Below, piece by piece: positions 59,070 through 64,000 of a stretch of DNA of 64,000 nt. The translations under genes were made by a program, and so were the position numbers. Origin of the DNA: Rhodococcus opacus B4 (GTDB lineage: Bacteria; Actinomycetota; Actinomycetes; Mycobacteriales; Mycobacteriaceae); assembly GCF_000010805.1 (NCBI RefSeq), contig NC_012522.1, positions 5,642,001 through 5,706,000 of the forward strand, given 5' to 3'. The stretch's first letter is position 1. Every line of letters starts with the position of its first letter. The notes under the pieces were generated by a model. It ran no database searches and was not told the origin of the DNA. It worked only from the letters and a program-made list of their open reading frames with translations.

Positions 59070-60514
59070 CGACGCCACAGTTGTCCGATCTGCCCGCCGA
59101 GACCGTCGACGTCGTGACGCGATGGAACCCGGACGCCGTCGCCCGTCTGAAGTCCGGCGGGCCCGCGCAGCGAGGTGTCCTCGTGGCGGGGCCGAGGCGC
59201 GCGGGAAAGACCACTCTCGTGCGCGGGCTCCGCGCGCTCGACCAGTCCGCGCTCACGTTCGTGGAGGATCCGCTCGATGCCGGGGTGGTCCTGATGGTGC
59301 TCGACGCGGCGGCGCCACTCGGACGGGAGGAGCTGTCCGTTCTCGACGTCGTCGCGCGACCGGCGTGCCCCGTGGTCTTCGCGCTCACCAAGACCGATGT
59401 CCACCGGGACTGGGCGGGCGTGCGCGAACGCGACCGGACCCTGCTCGCCCGCCACGCGGTCCGCTTCGCGGACGCGGAGATCCACCCGGTCGCGGTCGGC
59501 GTATCCGGGGTGGAGGTGCTGCTCGCGGCACTCCTGCGGGCCGCCCGGGACGAGGCCCGCGACCTGCGTCCCGCCATCGAGTCCGTGCTCGAGCAGACCC
59601 GGCGGATGATCGCGGCCACCGCCCGGTCGGTGCGGGAGACCGAGCCCGGCGCGGAACTGCGCGCCGAACGGGTTCGCGCGCTGGCGCTGCGTGACGGCCG
59701 GCGCACGGAACGGATCGCCCAGCTCCGCGGTCAGGTCCAGCTCGCGAAGGTCGAGTTGCTGCACGAGGTGGCCTCCCAGGTCCGTGCAGCGGGAACGTCG
59801 GCGCGGTCCGAGATCGACCGCGCAGGCCGCGGGACCCTCGCGGGTTATCCCGACCGGCTGGCCGCGATCGTGCGCGAGAGAAGCGGTGCGGTCGACGCCG
59901 CGGTGACCGCGCGCCTCGACGACCTGCGGTCGCGTGCAGGCGTGCCCGCCTCCGACCCCGAGGCCGCCGGTCCGCTGCCGGAACCGGTGGTGCCGGAGGG
60001 GCCCGAACCGCGGCACCGCGGACTGGAGGACCGGATGACGATCCTGATCGGTGCGTCCGCCGGGCTCGGCCTGGGCAGGCTGGTGGTCTCGCCGCTGTCG
60101 ATGGTGCCCGCCCTCGACATCGCGACCATCCCGCTCACCCTCGCGCTGGGAGCCGTCGCGGCGTGGTGGCTGACGCGGTCGCGCGCGCACGTCGCCGAGC
60201 GTGCCCACGTGCGGCAGTGGGCGACCGAGGCGCTGGTGCACGTGCGCTCCCAGTGGGAGCAGTTCGTGCTCGCCCGGTTGCTGGCGGCGGAGACCCGGGT
60301 GAGTGAGGCGGTCCTGGCCGAGAGCAGGGTCGCAGCCCGGGAGGCGGACGAGAGGGTCGCGCAGATCGACGGCGAACTCCGCAGGCTGGCCGCGCGCCGC
60401 AGCGGGCAGTTGTCTTCGTGCGAACGTGACCTCGCGGCGGTCGACCGGGGACTGCAGGAGGTCCGCAGGCCGGCCGGGGAACCGAATCGTCGCGGAGAAC
60501 GTCTGAATACATAG
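59066..60514 (+). CDS. Dynamin-like membrane GTPase (Rv0210-like)
   Basis: 482 residues. Intact P-loop AGPRRAGKTTLVRGL, G3-like VLDAAAPLG and G4 TKTD. A long helical stalk follows (~residues 170-330), then two hydrophobic segments around 340-385 (MTILIGASAGLGLG, IPLTLALGAVAAWWL) and a basic coiled C-terminus. This layout is that of a bacterial dynamin-like protein with a membrane paddle. Paired with the preceding divergent GTPase. A role in membrane remodelling near the mycolate export genes is inference. Confidence 0.8.
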   Translation: MTTPQLSDLPAETVDVVTRWNPDAVARLKSGGPAQRGVLVAGPRRAGKTTLVRGLRALDQSALTFVEDPLDAGVVLMVLDAAAPLGREELSVLDVVARPACPVVFALTKTDVHRDWAGVRERDRTLLARHAVRFADAEIHPVAVGVSGVEVLLAALLRAARDEARDLRPAIESVLEQTRRMIAATARSVRETEPGAELRAERVRALALRDGRRTERIAQLRGQVQLAKVELLHEVASQVRAAGTSARSEIDRAGRGTLAGYPDRLAAIVRERSGAVDAAVTARLDDLRSRAGVPASDPEAAGPLPEPVVPEGPEPRHRGLEDRMTILIGASAGLGLGRLVVSPLSMVPALDIATIPLTLALGAVAAWWLTRSRAHVAERAHVRQWATEALVHVRSQWEQFVLARLLAAETRVSEAVLAESRVAAREADERVAQIDGELRRLAARRSGQLSSCERDLAAVDRGLQEVRRPAGEPNRRGERLNT

Positions 60515-60619
60515 GCGCCCGACCGAAGTTCGCCCGCTTTGATGTGGGATCGTGTTGAATTATCTTGATGTGTCTTGTTTCGGTCGGGAAACCGGTCCGA
60601 AATGTGAAGGGAGACCGCG

Positions 60620-60931
60620 GTGGCGACGACTGAGAGTTTTCTGGTCCCGGACGTGCCGGACCTCGATCCGAACACCTTCGGCCACGATTCCGGGGCGGTC
60701 GCGCTCACCGATCCCACCCACGACCTCGACGGCGACGGCGTCCTCGACACCCAGACCTTCGACGCGGGCGATGCCGTCGTCATTGCCTCCGACGTCGACG
60801 CGGACGGCGACGCCGACCGACTGACGTTGATCCACGAGGACGGCGACTACGCGTCCTGGGAGTTCCACCGCGACGCCGACGGCGTCGTGCACTGGGAGCA
60901 GACCGATGGTGGAACTCTCGGTAACGGCTGA
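60620..60931 (+). CDS. Calcium-binding-repeat hypothetical protein (DUF6802-like)
   Basis: 103 residues from a GTG behind AAGGGAG. Two Asp-rich loops DLDGDGVLDT and DVDADGDADR match the DxDxDG type of EF-hand/thrombospondin-3 Ca2+ loops. The rest is beta-rich (ASWEFHRDADGVVHWEQTDG). No signal peptide. It resembles small actinobacterial acidic proteins of the DUF6802 sort. Function unknown. Confidence 0.7.
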   Translation: MATTESFLVPDVPDLDPNTFGHDSGAVALTDPTHDLDGDGVLDTQTFDAGDAVVIASDVDADGDADRLTLIHEDGDYASWEFHRDADGVVHWEQTDGGTLGNG

Positions 60932-61207
60932 CCAACCCCCCGAAAACCGCACTCCAGACGCGGGAAAGGCTCCTGGCAGGGCTACTGAATCGTTTCTGTG
61001 ACCATTCCAACCGCACCCGATTCCCCGAGATGGGACTCGCGGCGTTAACCTCTAGGGATAGGACACCCGGCGCCCGCGTCTTCCATGTGGCATGGACGGC
61101 CTGGCTGGACCCCGCCGAGAGGGGAAATCGGACCGTCTGGCACACGCTGCGAGGTTCTCTCAGCGGTCGGCAGATGGTCCGGTTCCGGCTCACCCCAGGA
61201 GAGTTTG

Positions 61208-63037
61208 ATGACCTCAGCGACCATTCCCGGTCTGAACGGAACTGACGGCACGCCCCCCACGGAGCACAGTGAGCTGCTCGCCTGGGTTCGAGAGGTTGCC
61301 GAACTCACTCAGCCCGACCGCGTCGTCTTCGCCGACGGCTCGGACGCAGAATGGGATCGACTGACCGACCAGCTCGTCGCGGCGGGCACGTTCACGCGAC
61401 TCAACGACGAGAAGAAGCCGAACTCGTTCGTCGGCAACTCGGATCCGTCGGACGTCGCACGCGTCGAGTCCCGCACCTACATCTGCTCGCGGGAGGAGAT
61501 CGACGCCGGGCCCACCAACAACTGGATGGACCCGACGGAGATGCGGTCGCTCATGACCGACCTCTACCGCGGCAGCATGCGCGGACGCACCATGTACGTG
61601 GTGCCGTTCTGCATGGGTCCGCTCGGGGCCGACGACCCGAAGCTGGGCGTCGAGATCACCGACTCCGAGTACGTCGTCGTCTCCATGCGCATCATGACGC
61701 GCATGGGCACGGCCGCGATGGAGAAGCTGGGCAAGGACAAGCCGTTCGTGAAGGCGCTGCACTCGGTCGGCGCCCCGCTCGCGGAGGGCCAGGCCGACGT
61801 CCCGTGGCCGTGCAACGACACCAAGTACATCACCCACTTCCCCGAGGATCGTGAGATCTGGAGCTACGGTTCCGGCTACGGCGGAAACGCGCTGCTCGGC
61901 AAGAAGTGCTACTCGCTGCGCATCGCGTCGGCGATGGCCCACGACGAGGGCTGGCTGGCCGAGCACATGCTGATCCTCAAGCTGATCTCCCCGGAGGACA
62001 AGCCGTACTACATCGCGGCCGCGTTCCCGAGCGCCTGTGGCAAGACGAACCTCGCGATGATCCAGCCCACCATCCCCGGATGGCGCGCCGAGACCCTCGG
62101 TGACGACATCGCGTGGATGCGCTTCGGTGAGGACGGGCGTCTCTACGCCGTCAACCCGGAGTACGGCTTCTTCGGCGTCGCGCCGGGCACCAACTACGGG
62201 TCGAACCCGAACGCGATGAAGACGCTCGAGGCCGGCAACTCGCTGTACACGAACGTCGCGCAGACCGACGACGGCGACGTCTGGTGGGAGGGCCTCGAGG
62301 GAGACCCGCAGCACCTCACCGACTGGAAGGGCAACGAGTGGACGCCCGAGTCCGGCGAGAAGGCCGCGCACCCGAACTCGCGCTACTGCACCCCGATGTC
62401 GCAGTGCCCGATCCTCGCCCCCGAGTGGGACGACCCGCAGGGTGTGCCGATCTCCGCGATCCTGTTCGGTGGACGCCGTAAGACCACGGTTCCGCTGGTC
62501 AGCGAGTCCTTCGACTGGCAGCACGGCACGTTCCTCGGTGCGACGCTGTCGTCCGAGCAGACCGCTGCCGCAGAAGGCGCCGTGGGCACCGTCCGCCGCG
62601 ACCCGATGGCCATGATCCCGTTCATCGGCTACAACGCCGGCGACTACCTGAACCACTGGATCAACCTCGGCAAGCACGCGGATTCCGAGAAGCTGCCGAA
62701 GATCTTCTACGTCAACTGGTTCCGTCGCGGCGAGGACGGCCGCTTCCTGTGGCCCGGTTTCGGCGAGAACTCCCGCGTGCTGAAGTGGATCGTCGACCGC
62801 ATCGAGCACAAGGCCGGCGCCGAGTCCACCCCGATCGGATTCGTTCCGACCGCAGCCGATCTGGAGCTCGGCGGGCTGGACGTCAACGCCGACGACGTCG
62901 ACGAGGCCCTGAAGGTCGACGTCGACGAGTGGAAGCAGGAGCTGCCGCTCATCGAGGAGTGGTTCGAGTTCCTCGGCGAGAAGGTGCCCTCCGGCATCCG
63001 TGACGAGTTCGAAGCCCTGAAGCAGCGCCTGAGCTAG
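61208..63037 (+). CDS. pckG: Phosphoenolpyruvate carboxykinase (GTP)
   Basis: 609 residues, the length of GTP-dependent PEPCK. FPSACGKTNLAM is the P-loop with the hyper-reactive Cys; HYITHF-type metal ligands (KYITHFPED) and SGYGGNALLGKKCYSLRIAS precede it. The Ω-lid region follows. Converts oxaloacetate + GTP to PEP, first step of gluconeogenesis. ATG behind AGGAGAG at 61198. The 276-base upstream region is a promoter/leader with no further gene. A perfect hairpin follows the stop. Confidence 0.96.
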   Translation: MTSATIPGLNGTDGTPPTEHSELLAWVREVAELTQPDRVVFADGSDAEWDRLTDQLVAAGTFTRLNDEKKPNSFVGNSDPSDVARVESRTYICSREEIDAGPTNNWMDPTEMRSLMTDLYRGSMRGRTMYVVPFCMGPLGADDPKLGVEITDSEYVVVSMRIMTRMGTAAMEKLGKDKPFVKALHSVGAPLAEGQADVPWPCNDTKYITHFPEDREIWSYGSGYGGNALLGKKCYSLRIASAMAHDEGWLAEHMLILKLISPEDKPYYIAAAFPSACGKTNLAMIQPTIPGWRAETLGDDIAWMRFGEDGRLYAVNPEYGFFGVAPGTNYGSNPNAMKTLEAGNSLYTNVAQTDDGDVWWEGLEGDPQHLTDWKGNEWTPESGEKAAHPNSRYCTPMSQCPILAPEWDDPQGVPISAILFGGRRKTTVPLVSESFDWQHGTFLGATLSSEQTAAAEGAVGTVRRDPMAMIPFIGYNAGDYLNHWINLGKHADSEKLPKIFYVNWFRRGEDGRFLWPGFGENSRVLKWIVDRIEHKAGAESTPIGFVPTAADLELGGLDVNADDVDEALKVDVDEWKQELPLIEEWFEFLGEKVPSGIRDEFEALKQRLS

Positions 63038-63054
63038 TTTTCCCCGCTGTCGAC

Positions 63055-63099
63055 CGAATGTCACAGTGGTTCAGTTCGACTGAACCACTGTGACATTCG
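63055..63099. terminator. 21-bp perfect hairpin after pckG
   Basis: CGAATGTCACAGTGGTTCAG and its complement (63055-63075 with 63079-63099) form a perfect 21-bp stem with a 3-base loop, starting 18 bases after the stop. Very stable; no U-tract. Confidence 0.8.
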
Positions 63100-63191
63100 T
63101 CGTTCGAGGGGACCGTTCTGCAGTAAACGCATACCATTCGGTTTGTAAAAGCCTCGATTCTCGAAGCTCGCACGCGACGAAAGGATTGCAG

Positions 63192-63692
63192 ATGCAGACA
63201 GGGACCAGCAGGGGCATGAAACGACTCGCCGGAGGTGCCGCACTCGCTGCCGCAGCCGCCGCCACCGTAGCCATGGCCATGCCGGCGACCGCTTCCGCAG
63301 CGACGGAAGTGCAGCCTCCCACCGTGGTGACCGCGGTCGACGGAAGTACCCTCGACATCACCGTCACCAACCCCAACGTCCTGAATCTGCTGGACGCCCA
63401 GTCCTGCGGTGCCGTGGCATTCGACGCCACCAAGCTGCCCGCCGTACTGGCCGACCCCACCGTCGTCCTCGAACCGGGATTCGTCGCGTGGGCCACCAAC
63501 CCGATCGAGCGGGTCGTCGCGAACGCCACTGGCGACGCGGTCAAGACCTTCACCACACCGGAACTTCCGGACGGCGCCTACGCGGTCCTCGGCGAATGCC
63601 TGTCGCTGACCACCGTCGCCAACCCCCAGACCACGATGCCGCAGATCGTCCTCGTCGGCGGTCCGCTCGGTGGGGTCCAGTTCGGCAGTTAG
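63192..63692 (+). CDS. Secreted hypothetical protein
   Basis: 166 residues; the ATG at 63192 follows AAAGGA. A signal peptide (MQTGTSRGMKRLAGGAALAAAAAATVAMAMPATASAAT) with an ASA-AT cleavage site precedes a beta-rich domain with a Cys pair (AQSCG, GECL). No family motif. The stop lies 13 bases before palindrome family 2 copy H. Confidence 0.75.
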   Translation: MQTGTSRGMKRLAGGAALAAAAAATVAMAMPATASAATEVQPPTVVTAVDGSTLDITVTNPNVLNLLDAQSCGAVAFDATKLPAVLADPTVVLEPGFVAWATNPIERVVANATGDAVKTFTTPELPDGAYAVLGECLSLTTVANPQTTMPQIVLVGGPLGGVQFGS

Positions 63693-63705
63693 GCGCTCCG
63701 CGCCC

Positions 63706-63745
63706 GTGCGCCTTTTTGGTAGCTGCAGCAACCAGAAAGGCGCAC
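63706..63745. repeat. 40-bp palindrome, family 2, copy H
   Basis: Arms GTGCGCCTTTTTGGT (63706-63720) and ACCAGAAAGGCGCAC (63731-63745) pair with one mismatch; loop AGCTGCAGCA. A CGCTCCGCGCC flank lies to the left and GGCGGCGAAGCCGCC to the right. It separates convergent 3' ends of the secreted protein and the aldehyde dehydrogenase. Confidence 0.87.
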
Positions 63746-63760
63746 GGGCGGCGAAGCCGC

Positions 63761-64000
63761 CTACCCCGCGTAGCCGGGCGGCATGAGGACGGACTTGGTC
63801 TCGCAGAACGCTTCGAGCCCCTCCGGTCCGTTCTCGCGGCCGATGCCGGAGGCCTTGTACCCGCCGAACGGTGATCCCGGATCGAATGCGTACCAGTTGA
63901 TGGCGTACGTGCCGGTGCGGATCTGCTTCGCGACCGCGAGACCGTGCTCGATGTCGGTGGTGTACACCGAGCCGGCGAGGCCGTAGTCGGAGTCGTTGGC
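63761..64000 (-). CDS. NAD-dependent aldehyde dehydrogenase (3' part)
   Basis: C-terminal ~79 residues of an aldehyde dehydrogenase; the N-terminal part lies beyond the window. It contains the C-terminal catalytic-domain end DYGLAGSVYTTDIEHGLAVAKQIRTGTYAINWY, then DPGSPFGGYKASGIGRENGPEGLEAFCETKSV, which is the ALDH substrate-loop and oligomerisation pattern. Oxidises an aldehyde to acid with NAD. Substrate unknown. Confidence 0.9.
   Translation of the reverse strand, partial: ANDSDYGLAGSVYTTDIEHGLAVAKQIRTGTYAINWYAFDPGSPFGGYKASGIGRENGPEGLEAFCETKSVLMPPGYAG

Noticed and set aside
11150..63745. Palindromes as ends of insertion sequences
   Set aside because: No transposase gene lies between or near any pair and no target-site duplications are visible; a transposase-dependent small element remains possible but unsupported.
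1..64000. tRNA or other stable RNA genes
   Set aside because: No segment showed a tRNA acceptor/CCA pattern or known RNA signature by eye; a covariance search could still find one.

Overview
The window is high-GC actinobacterial DNA and almost certainly a mycolic-acid-bearing Rhodococcus of the R. jostii/R. opacus type. Three things point there. First, the mmpL3 - NYN-domain protein - trmB - two GTPase-like proteins - GTP-type PEP carboxykinase block matches, as I recall it, the Mycobacterium tuberculosis Rv0206c-Rv0211 order. Second, there is a complete hydroxycinnamate (cou) catabolic locus of the kind described in R. jostii RHA1; the published CouO metal ligand Asp257 falls on residue 257 of the protein read here. 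Third, many genes have a TAnnnT -10 box 6-7 bases before the start codon, the layout of leaderless actinobacterial transcripts. No tRNA, rRNA, CRISPR array, transposase or prophage gene was seen.

Layout. 1-11 kb: end of a LigD-type polymerase domain gene, a secreted protein, a frameshifted beta-lactamase-like esterase, dodecin, an FprB-type ferredoxin/NADP reductase, an L,D-transpeptidase, an orphan MalK-type ATPase, an M13 peptidase, a lipoprotein intradiol dioxygenase and a pirin. 11-24 kb: the cou locus. couNOM (reverse) and couR (forward) diverge. DUF3237, LysR, MHS permease and CocE-type hydrolase genes follow, then a DJ-1/PfpI protein and couHTL (reverse). Together these import p-coumarate/ferulate, activate it to a CoA thioester, hydrate and oxidise the side chain, and cleave it to a benzoate. 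Three copies of a TSATTGA-N5-TCAATSR operator each cover a TTGAC[A/T] -35 box, in front of couN/couR, couT and couH. 24-34 kb: small membrane proteins, alpha/beta hydrolases, TrpF, a membrane esterase, a signal-less SBP_3 protein, an acyl-CoA dehydrogenase, a VOC protein, a yeast-type cytosine deaminase and an ABC-F ATPase.

34-46 kb: a tandem pair of penicillin-binding lipoproteins, the second lacking the catalytic motifs; TSUP and POT transporters; a TetR/hydrolase pair; leuA with a leucine-rich leader peptide, divergent from a GntR regulator; and a flippase-like membrane protein. 46-53.6 kb: a membrane class III cyclase, an AI-2E/PerM-family protein overlapping a two-component system, and DUF1707 and DUF2339 envelope proteins. 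53.6-64 kb: the mmpL3-pckG block, a secreted protein and the end of an aldehyde dehydrogenase gene.

The most unusual feature is a set of dispersed 40-bp palindromes. Six copies of a GTGAGTACTTG family and two copies of a GTGCGCCTTT family all sit at gene 3' ends. They place stop codons in every frame and supply the last residues of several proteins (couL, leuA, a GntR regulator, the ABC-F ATPase). In the two copies that precede a gene, they also place a TTRACA -35-like box exactly 15 bases before that gene's -10 box.
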